Shown here: positions 1 through 7,722 of the stretch, piece by piece
Layout: each line of letters starts with the position of its first letter
Position numbering within the stretch: position 1 is the stretch's first letter
Source of the DNA: Acidimicrobiales bacterium
Lineage (GTDB): Bacteria > Actinomycetota > Acidimicrobiia > Acidimicrobiales > Poriferisodalaceae
Direction of reading: 5' to 3'
NCBI GenBank assembly: GCA_020439485.1
Contig: JAGQSP010000190.1
Span: forward strand, 1 to 19,570
Length of the DNA stretch: 19,570 bases
The notes under the pieces: model-generated
The model's input: only the letters and a program-made list of their open reading frames with translations
What the model was told of the DNA's origin: nothing
The model's database searches: none
Program-made: the position numbers and the translations under genes

Positions 1-508
1 GGAGTAGTTCTCGGTATCTCTCGCCGCGCTCGACGTAGCTCTGGGCCCCCGGCACGATGAGCACGTCGGGGTCGACGGCGTCGGGCCGAATCTTGGCGGG
101 CACCCCGAGCGCCATGGCCCGAGCGGGCACGACCATTCCGCCTGGCACCAGGGCGTTGGCCCCCACGAGGGCCCCAGATTCGACAACTGCGGCGTGCAGA
201 ACCGTGCTGTTCGAGCCAACGAGTGCACCGTCGCGTATATCGCACGCTTCGAGGTGGGCGCAGTGGCCAACGGTGCAGTCGTCGCCGACGATGGTCGGAA
301 TCTCGAGTGTGGTGTGGATGACCGCGCCGTCCTGAATCGAGGTGCGAGCGCCGATCCTGATGAATCCGTCGTCGCCTCTCAGAACCGCAAACGGCCACAC
401 GGTCGACTGGGGACCGATGGTGACACTGCCTATGACAACCGCCTCTGGATGGATGTACGCGGTGGGGTGGATGTCGGGCGTCTGGTCGCCCAAGGCGTAA
501 ATGGCCAT
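1..508 (-). CDS. Gamma-carbonic-anhydrase-like hexapeptide protein, C-terminus cut
   Basis: A left-handed beta-helix protein of the gamma carbonic anhydrase/YrdA group. 169 residues are visible and the C-terminus runs off the window edge. Reading from ATG at 508, the protein has the family opening (ALGDQTPDIHPTAYIHPEA), the WPFAVLRGDDGFIRIGARTSIQDG segment in two adjacent pieces, and repeated hexapeptide turns to about residue 140. Two expected zinc ligands are present: His65 (QDGAVIH) and His82 (VGH). The third, usually in VGHxAxLH, is Glu87 (GHCAHLEAC), with a His three residues after His82 instead. Carbonic anhydrase activity is therefore unproven, and a non-catalytic or acyltransferase-like role is possible. 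No Shine-Dalgarno sequence is seen; TAGGTT lies exactly six bases before ATG, which suggests a leaderless mRNA. It is divergent from the oligopeptidase gene. Confidence 0.85.
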   Translation of the reverse strand, partial: MAIYALGDQTPDIHPTAYIHPEAVVIGSVTIGPQSTVWPFAVLRGDDGFIRIGARTSIQDGAVIHTTLEIPTIVGDDCTVGHCAHLEACDIRDGALVGSNSTVLHAAVVESGALVGANALVPGGMVVPARAMALGVPAKIRPDAVDPDVLIVPGAQSYVERGERYRELL

Positions 509-514
509 CGGAGC

Positions 515-520
515 AACCTA
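515..520 (-). promoter_or_regulatory. Putative leaderless -10 box of hexapeptide gene
   Basis: TAGGTT (TANNNT) on the minus strand, followed by six bases (GCTCCG) and then the ATG at 508. This geometry places the transcription start at or next to the A of ATG. No -35 hexamer is evident, as is common in actinobacterial leaderless promoters. Confidence 0.45.
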
Positions 521-533
521 CCCGAATCGGGTA
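519..533. promoter_or_regulatory. 15-bp perfect palindrome, candidate operator
   Basis: TACCCGA-A-TCGGGTA is an inverted repeat with 7-bp arms around one central base. It lies in the 79-bp gap between two divergent genes and overlaps the proposed -10 box of the hexapeptide gene. A dimeric repressor site is the simplest reading. No regulator gene is visible nearby. Confidence 0.4.
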
Positions 534-575
534 CCGGCTCCCTACCCCGCCGGGTGCGGTTGGACGATCGCCAGC

Positions 576-581
576 TAGCGT
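576..581 (+). promoter_or_regulatory. Putative leaderless -10 box of oligopeptidase gene
   Basis: TAGCGT, then six bases (TTCGCG), then the ATG at 588. No Shine-Dalgarno sequence precedes this ATG. The spacing equals that of two other SD-less genes in the window. Confidence 0.45.
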
Positions 582-587
582 TTCGCG

Positions 588-2657
588 ATGCCCACGAACC
601 CGAACGAGCAAGCCGAGCCGCGCGCGCCCCAGCGCCCCCACACCAGGCAGATCCACGGAACGATCACCGAGGATCCGTGGTTCTGGCTGCGCGATCGCAA
701 CGACCCCCAGACCATCGAGTATCTGGAGGCCGAGAACGCCTTCGCCGATGCCCAGATGGGCCACCTCGACGCTCTGGCGGACCGCCTGTTCGAGGAGATC
801 AAGGGGCGGGTGAAAGAAACCGACATGAGCGTGCCGGTTCGCAAGGGTCCGTGGTGGTATGTCGGGCGCACCGAAGAGGGCAAGCAATACCCGATTCACA
901 CCCGCCGAGCCGACATCGACGGCAGCCCGGCCGATGAAGAGCAGATCTTGCTGGACGAGAACGAGCTGGCGGCAGATTCTGACTATTTGGCCGTGGGTGA
1001 CCTGCTGGTGAGCCCCGACCACCGCTTGCTCGCGTACACGTTCGACTTCGACGGCGACGAGAAATACGAGCTGCGCATCGTCGACCTGGAGACGGGCGAA
1101 ACCCTGGCGGATCAGGCACAAGAGTTGACCTATGGGCTTGCATGGTCTGGCGACTCATCGACGATCTTCTACACCCTGGCCGACGAGATGCAGCGCTCGG
1201 ATCGGGTTGTGCGCCACACGATCGGTACCCCCGTGGAACGAGACGAGGTCGTCTTCCACGAGACCGACGACCGTTTCTGGGTGGGCCTGGGCGCAACCCG
1301 ATCGGAACGGTTCATCGTCATCTCCAGCGAGTCCAAGACCACTTCGGAGGTCAGCATCATCGACGCCGACGACCCCACGTCGGCTCCGCGGATCATCGAG
1401 CCTCGACGCCAAGACCACGAATACAAGGTCGAACACCACGGCGAGCGATTCCTCATCTTGTCCAACCACGAGGCACCCGATTTCAGGATGTTCGAGGCCC
1501 CGATCCACTCGCCGTCGATGCCGAACTGGACCGAGATCATGGCCCACGAACCCGGCGTGCGACTCGACGACGTCGATGCCTTCGAGGGCCACATCGTCAT
1601 CACCAGGCGCCGAGACAACGTTCCCCAGGTCACGGTGTGGACCCTTCGAGACGGGTCGATGACAGACCTGGAGTTTCCCGAGCCGATCTTCGAGACCGGA
1701 GGATCTGGCAACGCAGAGTTCGACTCGACCGTCTATCGCTTCGGGTACGCGTCGATGGTGACCCCCAGCTCGATCTATGAACAAGACCTGGTCACCGGCG
1801 AGCGAACACTGCTGAAGCAACAGGAAGTTCTGGGCGGCTACGACGCACACCAGTACGTCACCGAACGGCTCTGGGCGCCCGCTTCAGACGGAACCCATGT
1901 GCCGGTCAGCGTGGTGCGCCACCGCGACACCCCAGTCGACGGTTCGGCGCCGTGTGTGCTGTACGGCTACGGCTCTTATGAGGTCGTCTTGCCCGCGGCG
2001 TTCTCGTCGAATCGGCTGTCTTTGCTGAACCGGGGCGTGGTGTACGCCATGGCGCACGTTCGCGGCGGGGGCGAGTTGGGGCGGGCCTGGTACGACCAGG
2101 GTCGCCTGGCCGACAAGATCAACTCGTTCACCGACATGATCACCGCGGTCGACCACCTCGAGAAGTCGGGCTGGGCCGCACCTGGCCGAATCGTCATCAG
2201 GGGCGGATCGGCAGGCGGGCTGTTGGTCGGAGCGGTCATGAACATGATCCCCGACCGGTTGGCCGGCGTCGTCGCCGAGGTGCCGTTCGTCGACAACGTC
2301 AACACGATGCTCGACCCCACCCTGCCGCTGACCATCGGCGAGTACGAGGAGTGGGGAAACCCCGAAGAACCCGAACCGTTCGGCTGGATGTCTCACTACT
2401 CGCCCTACGAGAACGTCGGCGCCGTCGACTACCCGCCCGTGTACGCCACCGCCGGACTGAACGACCCGCGGGTTTCGTATTGGGAGCCGGCGAAATGGAT
2501 CGCAAAGCTCAGGACAACAGCCGTCGGCCGCCGCAGGTTCATCCTGAAGACCGAGATGGGCGCCGGCCACGGAGGCCCCTCGGGCCGCTACGACGCGTGG
2601 CGCGACGAGGCGCGCATCCAGGCGTTCGTGCTGGACGTCCTGGGGCTGGCCGACTGA
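588..2657 (+). CDS. ptrB: Oligopeptidase B (protease II), S9A serine peptidase
   Basis: A 689-residue cytosolic serine oligopeptidase that cleaves short peptides, expected to cut after Arg or Lys. The N-terminal part opens with HGTITEDPWFWLRDRNDP, then a beta-propeller to about residue 400, then the alpha/beta hydrolase domain. The catalytic triad is visible: Ser541 in RGGSAGG, Asp626 in GLNDPRV and His661 in GAGHGG. The segment FVDNVNTMLDPTLPLT followed by EYEEWGNP carries the acidic residues that give oligopeptidase B its basic P1 preference and that set it apart from prolyl oligopeptidase. Length is close to the E. coli enzyme. There is no signal peptide. The ATG at 588 is chosen because the family N-terminal motif starts shortly after it and a TANNNT box lies six bases upstream. 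It converges on the FtsH-like gene with a 28-bp gap and no clear hairpin. Confidence 0.9.
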   Translation: MPTNPNEQAEPRAPQRPHTRQIHGTITEDPWFWLRDRNDPQTIEYLEAENAFADAQMGHLDALADRLFEEIKGRVKETDMSVPVRKGPWWYVGRTEEGKQYPIHTRRADIDGSPADEEQILLDENELAADSDYLAVGDLLVSPDHRLLAYTFDFDGDEKYELRIVDLETGETLADQAQELTYGLAWSGDSSTIFYTLADEMQRSDRVVRHTIGTPVERDEVVFHETDDRFWVGLGATRSERFIVISSESKTTSEVSIIDADDPTSAPRIIEPRRQDHEYKVEHHGERFLILSNHEAPDFRMFEAPIHSPSMPNWTEIMAHEPGVRLDDVDAFEGHIVITRRRDNVPQVTVWTLRDGSMTDLEFPEPIFETGGSGNAEFDSTVYRFGYASMVTPSSIYEQDLVTGERTLLKQQEVLGGYDAHQYVTERLWAPASDGTHVPVSVVRHRDTPVDGSAPCVLYGYGSYEVVLPAAFSSNRLSLLNRGVVYAMAHVRGGGELGRAWYDQGRLADKINSFTDMITAVDHLEKSGWAAPGRIVIRGGSAGGLLVGAVMNMIPDRLAGVVAEVPFVDNVNTMLDPTLPLTIGEYEEWGNPEEPEPFGWMSHYSPYENVGAVDYPPVYATAGLNDPRVSYWEPAKWIAKLRTTAVGRRRFILKTEMGAGHGGPSGRYDAWRDEARIQAFVLDVLGLAD

Positions 2658-2685
2658 GCAAGCGAAACGACGACGCCGCCGAAGG

Positions 2686-4482
2686 TCAGCCCCCTACCGC
2701 TGGTGTTCCGGTCAGGTCGATCACCGGCTCGCCGGCGATTCGGACCTGGCGGATGACGTCGAGAATCTCCTCGCCGATCAGCTCTTCGCGTTCCAACAGA
2801 GCGTCACGCAGCGCCTCGACCATGTCTCGGTTGGCCTCGAGCAGTTCGTCGACACGAGCCTTCGAGGCCTGCAAGATCTCCTCCACCGAGTCACGCCCGG
2901 CGTCGGATGCCAGAACCTTGGCGGTGAGGTCGGCCCCATTGCCCATGTTCGCGGCCTCCAGCGACATCAACCGACCTCCCAGGCCCAGCGCTCCGACCAT
3001 GGTGGCCGCGGCCTTGGTGGCTGCTGCAAGGTCGCCCGAGGGGCCGCTGCCCGACTCGCCGAACCAGAGCTCCTCTGCGACCATTCCGCCGAACGCGATG
3101 TCGATGCGGGCCTCGATCTCGCTGCGGGTCTGGGTGAAGCGCTCTTCCTCGTCGCTGTGGGCCAGCAGGCCCAGGGCGTCGCGGCGCTTGATGATGGACA
3201 ACACCTCGAGCTTGCGGCCCGCACCCACCAGGTGGGCGACGGTCGCATGGCCGGCCTCGTGCGTTGCGATGGTGCGGCGCTCGGCCTCGGTGTAGACGAC
3301 CCGCTCGGTGAGCCCCAACTCCTCGGTCATCTTGGCCTGCTGAACATCGTCCCAGCTGAGGGCATCTCCGCCGCGCCTGAGGGCCCACACCAACGCCTCG
3401 TCGAAGAGGTGCTCGATCATCACGGGCGAGTAGCCCATGGTCATCGCGGCCAGGGTGTTGCGCCGCTCGACGTCGTCTAGTTCTGCGGTGTGGGCCTTGC
3501 GGTCGAGGTAGAAGTCGATGATGTCGCGCCGTCCCGGCCTTCCGGGAAGCCCGAAGTACACAGACCTGTCGAAGCGACCCGGTCGCAGCAACGCCGGATC
3601 GAGATCGCTGGCTCGGTTGGTGGCGCCCACGACCAGGATGTTCGCGGCCGCCGCGCGGCGCTTGCTCAGCTGGCGGTGCGAAGGCAGCACTCGGTTGACC
3701 CTGTCGATGACCGCATTGACCATGCGGGTTCCCAGAGGGGGTTCGTCGAAGCTCTGCAGCTGGATCAGCAGCTCGTTGACAACGCCGGTGATGCCCTCGC
3801 CGCGGCCACCACCCATGCCGCTGCGGGCTGCGCCGATGGCGTCGATCTCTTCGATGAACCCGATGGCGCCGCCCTCCTTGCGAGCGGCCTTGCGCAGGGC
3901 TTTGAAGTACGAACGGATCTTGCGGTTGGTCTGGCCGTAGTACATCGACTGGAAAGCCGACGACGACACGAACAGGAACGGAACGCCGGCCTCGTTGGCC
4001 ATCGCCTTGGCCATATAGGTCTTGCCGGTTCCGGGAGGGCCCTCGAACAAGATCGCCCGACGAGGCGTGCCGCCCATGCGGTCGCGGAAGGTCTTGTGGG
4101 CCAAGAACAGGTTCAGGGTCTTGACCACCTCGTCACGGACGGTGTCGAGGCCCTTGACGTCGTCGATCGTGGTGTCGATCTCGCTGGGGTGATAGGTGAC
4201 GTGAGGCGAGCGGCCCGCGGCCAACAACGGCGCCAGGACGGCGACGCCCAGGATGCACACCAGCACGATGCCGAACATGTACTCGCCGGCGATCGGAAAC
4301 GACGGCAGGCCAGGCCACACCGGCTGGTCGGTCAGTACCCGCCACCACGCCCAGCCGGCCGCCAGTGCCAGCACGAACGCAATACGAGCGACCCGCCCCT
4401 GCCTGGTGCGCTCGCGGGTGGCGGCGACGTCGACCAGGGCGTCCGACAGAACTGTCGATTGCGACAGGCGGCTCAGTTCCAC
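2686..4482 (-). CDS. Divergent FtsH-like AAA+ ATPase and M41 zinc metalloprotease
   Basis: A membrane-bound AAA+ protease, 598 residues from GTG at 4482. Two hydrophobic segments near the N-terminus (about residues 38-57 and 70-95) are followed by the ATPase domain with Walker A GPPGTGKT (148-155; Lys154). The second region of homology reads GATNRASDLDPALLRPGRFDR. The peptidase domain has HEAGH (408-412) and a third metal ligand Asp484. Three departures from housekeeping FtsH are visible. Walker B is FIEEID (Glu211 in place of the usual Asp). The pore segment FVG is replaced by YYGQTNRKIRSYF. About 35 extra residues, rich in Arg, lie before sensor 1 (around 3641-3745). It is therefore probably an actinobacterial FtsH paralogue rather than the essential one. 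The frame stays open upstream to 4860, but that part overlaps the MauE-like gene; the GTG at 4482 has a strong GGAGGA six bases away. It is last in the minus-strand cluster. Confidence 0.85.
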   Translation of the reverse strand: MELSRLSQSTVLSDALVDVAATRERTRQGRVARIAFVLALAAGWAWWRVLTDQPVWPGLPSFPIAGEYMFGIVLVCILGVAVLAPLLAAGRSPHVTYHPSEIDTTIDDVKGLDTVRDEVVKTLNLFLAHKTFRDRMGGTPRRAILFEGPPGTGKTYMAKAMANEAGVPFLFVSSSAFQSMYYGQTNRKIRSYFKALRKAARKEGGAIGFIEEIDAIGAARSGMGGGRGEGITGVVNELLIQLQSFDEPPLGTRMVNAVIDRVNRVLPSHRQLSKRRAAAANILVVGATNRASDLDPALLRPGRFDRSVYFGLPGRPGRRDIIDFYLDRKAHTAELDDVERRNTLAAMTMGYSPVMIEHLFDEALVWALRRGGDALSWDDVQQAKMTEELGLTERVVYTEAERRTIATHEAGHATVAHLVGAGRKLEVLSIIKRRDALGLLAHSDEEERFTQTRSEIEARIDIAFGGMVAEELWFGESGSGPSGDLAAATKAAATMVGALGLGGRLMSLEAANMGNGADLTAKVLASDAGRDSVEEILQASKARVDELLEANRDMVEALRDALLEREELIGEEILDVIRQVRIAGEPVIDLTGTPAVGG

Positions 4483-4488
4483 GATGGT

Positions 4489-4494
4489 TCCTCC
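4489..4494 (-). promoter_or_regulatory. Shine-Dalgarno deciding the FtsH-like start
   Basis: GGAGGA on the minus strand with a 6-base spacer (ACCATC) to GTG at 4482. It is the best ribosome site in the cluster and fixes the start 126 codons downstream of the longest open frame. Confidence 0.75.
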
Positions 4495-4585
4495 AGGCTC
4501 AACTGCGGAAAGTGCTTGAACACCACTCTCCGTGGTTGCACCACCATAGAACGTCGGCCGTCCGGGCGCCAGGGTCGGTTGTGGA

Positions 4586-4960
4586 TCAGGTGTTGAAGAC
4601 GACCGTGGCCACGGCCAAGGCCATGAGTGCGCCATTGCGAACCAACGACGCAGGGCCCACCGGCCGCGACGACCAAGACCCGAAACACGAGCACGACGGA
4701 GGGTCGGGACGACCGATCGCCAACGCCAACAGGGCCGAGAACACCAGCAGCAGCACGATGCTGAAGGCCGCGGCGGCCACCACCCCCACACCCACGACCA
4801 GCGCCAGACCCAAAGCGACCTCGACCGGAGCCACCACGGGCACCGACCACGACGGGGCACCCAACGCTCGGGCGGCTACGGGCCACGCCGGGTCGCGCAG
4901 CTTCAGCACGCCCGAGAACAAGAACACCGCCCCCAGGACGACCGAAGTAGCAAAGGCCAC
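4586..4960 (-). CDS. MauE/DoxX-like small integral membrane protein
   Basis: A 124-residue protein with four predicted membrane helices: about residues 5-20, 38-57, 60-82 and 106-123. After the third helix comes PPSCSCFG, matching the Cys-x-Cys-Phe-Gly signature of the MauE family, whose founding member is needed for methylamine dehydrogenase maturation and is thought to act in thiol/disulfide handling. No mau genes are visible, so only a general membrane thiol-redox role can be proposed. It starts with GTG at 4960, nine bases after the stop of the flavin reductase-like gene; GAGG overlaps that stop codon, so the two are probably co-transcribed and translationally coupled. A 103-bp gap separates it from the FtsH-like gene. 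Confidence 0.7.
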   Translation of the reverse strand: MAFATSVVLGAVFLFSGVLKLRDPAWPVAARALGAPSWSVPVVAPVEVALGLALVVGVGVVAAAAFSIVLLLVFSALLALAIGRPDPPSCSCFGSWSSRPVGPASLVRNGALMALAVATVVFNT

Positions 4961-4969
4961 CAGTAGGCC

Positions 4970-5464
4970 TCAGTGGGCGTCGAACGTGCCGAGCGCACCC
5001 TTGAAGAACACCAGCGGACCATCGTCGGCGCCCGACACCGCCAGCGACCTCACCGCGCCCACGACGATGTCGTGGTCACCGGCCGGATGGATGGCGTCGA
5101 TGTCGCAGTCGATCCAGCCGAGCGAGCCCTCGATGATCGGCGACCCGCTGCCCGCGGCGCGCCAAGCGACGTCGGCAAACTTGTCTTCCGAGCGCGAAGC
5201 GAACACGCCGCACACGTCGCCTTGGTGGGCCGACAAGATGTTGGCGCAGAACGAACCCGACGCCTTGATCTGGGCCCAGGTTGCCGAATCTCGAGTCGGC
5301 AACCAGGCGACCAGCGCCGGCTCGAGAGACACCGAAGTGAACGACCCGATGGTCATGCCCACGGGCTGGTCGCCCGCCATGCCGGTGACGACGGTCACGC
5401 CGGTCGGGAAGTGACCGAGCGTCGACCTGAACTCCGCCGGATCGATCTTGCCTGCCTCGCTCAC
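4970..5464 (-). CDS. Flavin reductase-like FMN-binding protein
   Basis: A 164-residue protein of the flavin reductase-like (HpaC/split-barrel) family, which reduces FMN or FAD with NAD(P)H and usually supplies reduced flavin to a partner monooxygenase. Family segments are visible in order: FRSTLGHFPTGVTVVT, GMTIGSFTSVSLEPALVAW, FCANILSAHQ, FASRSEDKF and GDHDIVVGAV near the end. It covers one complete domain and has no signal peptide. The GTG start at 5464 has AGGAG six bases upstream. It is first in a minus-strand cluster with the MauE-like and FtsH-like genes. No partner oxygenase is seen in the window, so the electron acceptor is unknown. Confidence 0.85.
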   Translation of the reverse strand: MSEAGKIDPAEFRSTLGHFPTGVTVVTGMAGDQPVGMTIGSFTSVSLEPALVAWLPTRDSATWAQIKASGSFCANILSAHQGDVCGVFASRSEDKFADVAWRAAGSGSPIIEGSLGWIDCDIDAIHPAGDHDIVVGAVRSLAVSGADDGPLVFFKGALGTFDAH

Positions 5465-5528
5465 GTGTGTCTCCTAGCTATGTGGCGCATCGCCCCCAGG
5501 CACACAGCCGAGGACTCCGAACGCACAG

Positions 5529-5534
5529 AGACTA
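5529..5534 (-). promoter_or_regulatory. Possible -10 box of flavin reductase cluster
   Basis: TAGTCT on the minus strand lies about 65 bases before the GTG at 5464, within the 109-bp gap behind the metallo-hydrolase gene. TTGCCT lies about 20 bases further upstream, longer than the usual spacing. This is a weak candidate. Confidence 0.25.
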
Positions 5535-5573
5535 GAAGAAACCACACCGGCGACAGGCAAGCCGCCTCGGCGA

Positions 5574-6398
5574 CTACTGGCCGACCTGAACCGTCATGCC
5601 CTCTACGGCCAAGAACACTTCGACCCCCAGCTCGGCGGCATCGCCTTCGAGCCCCGCGGCGATGTCCTCCAGCTGGTCGTCGTCGTGAGCAGGGTCGTGG
5701 TGAAACAGGGCCAGCCGCTTGGCTCCAGCGGCCTTGGCGACCTCGAGCGCATAACGCGGAGTGCAGTGACCCCAATCGGACTTGGCGGTGAACTCGGCCG
5801 GAGTGAACTGAGCGTCGTGGATCAGCAGGTCGACACCCGACACCAACTCGATCACCTCGGGGTCTTGCGAGAAGTCGAGAGGCTGTTGGTGATCTGGGAT
5901 GTAGGCCACCGAAGCTCCCCCGAAATCGATGCGGTACCCGTTGGTGGGTCCCGGGTGCGGAATGCGACGTGCCGTCACCAGCACCTGACCGACCTCGATC
6001 GAAGCCCGGTCGAGTTCGTCTACCACGACCTCACCGGGCAGGTCGTCGACGGTCACCGGAAAGAAGGGTGGCCTGACGAACGACACGAGAACGTCGTGCA
6101 GCGGCCCTTCCTCCTGGGGCGGCCCGTAGATGTGGGCATTGGCGCCCGGCCGCAGGAGCGGCGAGAAGAACGGAAGCCCCTGGACGTGGTCCCAGTGCAG
6201 ATGGGTCAACAACATGACGCCGTCGAAGGGGCCGTCGAAGGTCTTGGCGTAGCCGAGCAGCCCGGTGCCAAGGTCGAGCAGTATGGGAGGTGTGCCGGGC
6301 GCGGCCACAGACACACAAGAGGTGTTACCGCCGCAACCGATGTGAGACCGCGACGAACACGGGGTCGAGCCTCGTACACCGTGAAAGGTGACGCGCAT
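5574..6398 (-). CDS. Metallo-beta-lactamase-fold hydrolase
   Basis: A 274-residue single-domain hydrolase of the metallo-beta-lactamase superfamily, in the COG1235/PhnP-like branch. It opens with MRVTFHGVRGSTP and GCGGNTSCVSV, which is characteristic of this branch. Metal ligands are visible: HLHWDH at 66-71, His148 (IPHPG), Asp169 (YIPDH), Asp195 (IHDA) and His211 (DWGHCT). HH at 233-234 near the C-terminus supplies further candidates. Two metals are expected; a phosphodiesterase-type reaction is typical of relatives, but the substrate cannot be read from sequence. I chose ATG at 6398 because family members begin at this motif. A TTG at 6431 would add 11 residues (LRRPRGLVRDH) unlike the family. 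Confidence 0.8.
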   Translation of the reverse strand: MRVTFHGVRGSTPCSSRSHIGCGGNTSCVSVAAPGTPPILLDLGTGLLGYAKTFDGPFDGVMLLTHLHWDHVQGLPFFSPLLRPGANAHIYGPPQEEGPLHDVLVSFVRPPFFPVTVDDLPGEVVVDELDRASIEVGQVLVTARRIPHPGPTNGYRIDFGGASVAYIPDHQQPLDFSQDPEVIELVSGVDLLIHDAQFTPAEFTAKSDWGHCTPRYALEVAKAAGAKRLALFHHDPAHDDDQLEDIAAGLEGDAAELGVEVFLAVEGMTVQVGQ

Positions 6399-6443
6399 GT
6401 GGTCTCTCACAAGCCCCCTCGGTCTCCGCAACGATCCTGAGCG

Positions 6444-6474
6444 AACCTAAGTCGCCCGAGACACATTCGGTCAA
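6444..6474 (-). promoter_or_regulatory. Candidate promoter of metallo-hydrolase gene
   Basis: On the minus strand, TTGACC (6474-6469) and TAGGTT (6449-6444) are separated by 19 bases. The -35 element overlaps the stop codon of the upstream pilT-like gene. This would give a leader of about 39 bases to the ATG at 6398. Confidence 0.4.
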
Positions 6475-7634
6475 GAGACACCCGTCACACCGTTGAGGTG
6501 CCCCAGAAGGTCGTCGCGGTGGTTGCCGCGGTGATCCAAGACGCCCGCACGCTCCATCGCCACGCGCAGATCGTGGGGCCGAGACGCAGCGCTCATCGCC
6601 GCCTCGACCGTGATCAGGCGGCGCGACACCAGGTCGGCCAGCCCCTGGTCGAACGTCTGCATGCCGTAGTAGTCGCCCTCGGCGATCAGGTCGGCCAAGC
6701 TGGCCGTGGCCTCCATATCGACAATGGCCTGAGCCACCCTGCCCGTCACCACCATGGCTTCGGTCACCGGAACGCGCCCCTCACCGTTTGCTGCCGGCAC
6801 CAACCGCTGACCCAGCGTTCCGCGCAGCGCCGACGCCAGGGTCGCCCTCACCTGGCGGTGCTGCTGGTGTGGGAAGAACTCGATGATTCGATTGACCGTC
6901 TCGGACGCGTCGGTCGTGTGCATCGAAGACAAGACGAGGTGGCCTGTTTCCGCGGCTTGCAGCGCGGCGTTGACCGTCTCGGGGTCGCGCATCTCGCCCA
7001 CCAGGATCACGTCGGGGTCTTGGCGCAGGGCCGCCCTCATGGCGGTTGCGAACGACTTCGAATCCAGGCCGATTTCGCGCTGGTTGATCGATGCCCGCTT
7101 GTCACGGTGCAAGATCTCGATCGGGTCCTCGATGGTGACGATGTGACAGTTGCGGGTCGAGTTGATGTGGTCGACCATCGCCGCCAGGGTCGTCGTCTTG
7201 CCAGAACCGGTAGGGCCCGTCACCAACACGAGGCCGCGGGGTTCGTCGGCCAACCGTTGAACAACTCGGGGCAGGCCGAGTTCGGCTATCGAATCGACCC
7301 CGTAGGTGACATGGCGCAACACCAGGCCCACAGAACCGCGCTGGCGAAACGTGTTGACCCTGAAGCGACCGACCTTCGGGTCGGAGAACGCGAAGTCGGC
7401 GTCGCCCACCTCGGCGAATCGACCCTTGACGTGATCGGGCATGATCGCATCGACCATCGACATCGTGTCGTTGGGCGACAAGCGGTCTTCGGACTTCACC
7501 GCATAGAGCTGACCGTTTATGCGCATCTTGGGCTTGGAGCCCACCTTCAGGTGTATGTCGGAGGCGCCTACCTCGACAGCGCGCCGAAGCAGGGCATCGA
7601 GAAGGTTGCGAAGATCCTCGTGCGAGCGGCTCAC
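6471..7634 (-). CDS. pilT: PilT-like type IV pilus retraction ATPase
   Basis: A cytoplasmic secretion-type ATPase of 387 residues, expected to drive type IV pilus disassembly. An N-terminal PAS-like half (ASDIHLKVGSKPKMRINGQL) is followed by the ATPase core: Walker A GPTGSGKT (140-147, Lys146), the Asp-box TIEDPIE, Walker B DPDVILVGEMRDPET and the His-box GHLVLSSMHTTDA. The C-terminal part SLADLIAEGDYYGMQTFDQ stands where proteobacterial PilT has AIRNLIRE; the YYGMQTFDQ form is, as far as I recall, usual in actinobacterial and clostridial PilT. The start is GTG at 7634, with AAAGG six bases upstream; a frame open to 7691 lacks a ribosome site. No pilB, pilC or pilin gene is visible, so the rest of the machine must be elsewhere. 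Confidence 0.88.
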   Translation of the reverse strand: MSRSHEDLRNLLDALLRRAVEVGASDIHLKVGSKPKMRINGQLYAVKSEDRLSPNDTMSMVDAIMPDHVKGRFAEVGDADFAFSDPKVGRFRVNTFRQRGSVGLVLRHVTYGVDSIAELGLPRVVQRLADEPRGLVLVTGPTGSGKTTTLAAMVDHINSTRNCHIVTIEDPIEILHRDKRASINQREIGLDSKSFATAMRAALRQDPDVILVGEMRDPETVNAALQAAETGHLVLSSMHTTDASETVNRIIEFFPHQQHRQVRATLASALRGTLGQRLVPAANGEGRVPVTEAMVVTGRVAQAIVDMEATASLADLIAEGDYYGMQTFDQGLADLVSRRLITVEAAMSAASRPHDLRVAMERAGVLDHRGNHRDDLLGHLNGVTGVS

Positions 7635-7691
7635 ACATCGCCTTTCGGCACCGCCGTGGCCCGACATGAGGAAACGGCGGGCCTGCCGCAC

Positions 7692-7713
7692 TAGCGTTAC
7701 TCGCCAGGGAGGT
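7692..7713 (+). promoter_or_regulatory. Candidate -10 box and Shine-Dalgarno before the hydrolase operon
   Basis: TAGCGT at 7692-7697 repeats the hexamer seen before the oligopeptidase gene. A strong GGGAGGT at 7707-7713 follows, nine bases before ATG at 7723. The 88-bp gap is divergent with the pilT-like gene. The ribosome site is secure; the -10 box is tentative. Confidence 0.45.
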
Positions 7714-7722
7714 CAGTCACCC

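Noticed and set aside
2658..2685. Bidirectional terminator between the converging oligopeptidase and FtsH-like genes
   Set aside because: The 28-bp gap shows no stem of useful length and no T-tract on either strand.
4483..4860. Longer FtsH-like start at 4860
   Set aside because: This stretch overlaps the MauE-like gene in another frame, its translation is low-complexity Arg/Trp-rich, and GTG 4482 has a strong GGAGGA.
6399..6431. TTG start at 6431 for the metallo-hydrolase
   Set aside because: It adds 11 residues unlike the family N-terminus; the family begins at the MRVTFHGVRGS motif, ATG 6398.
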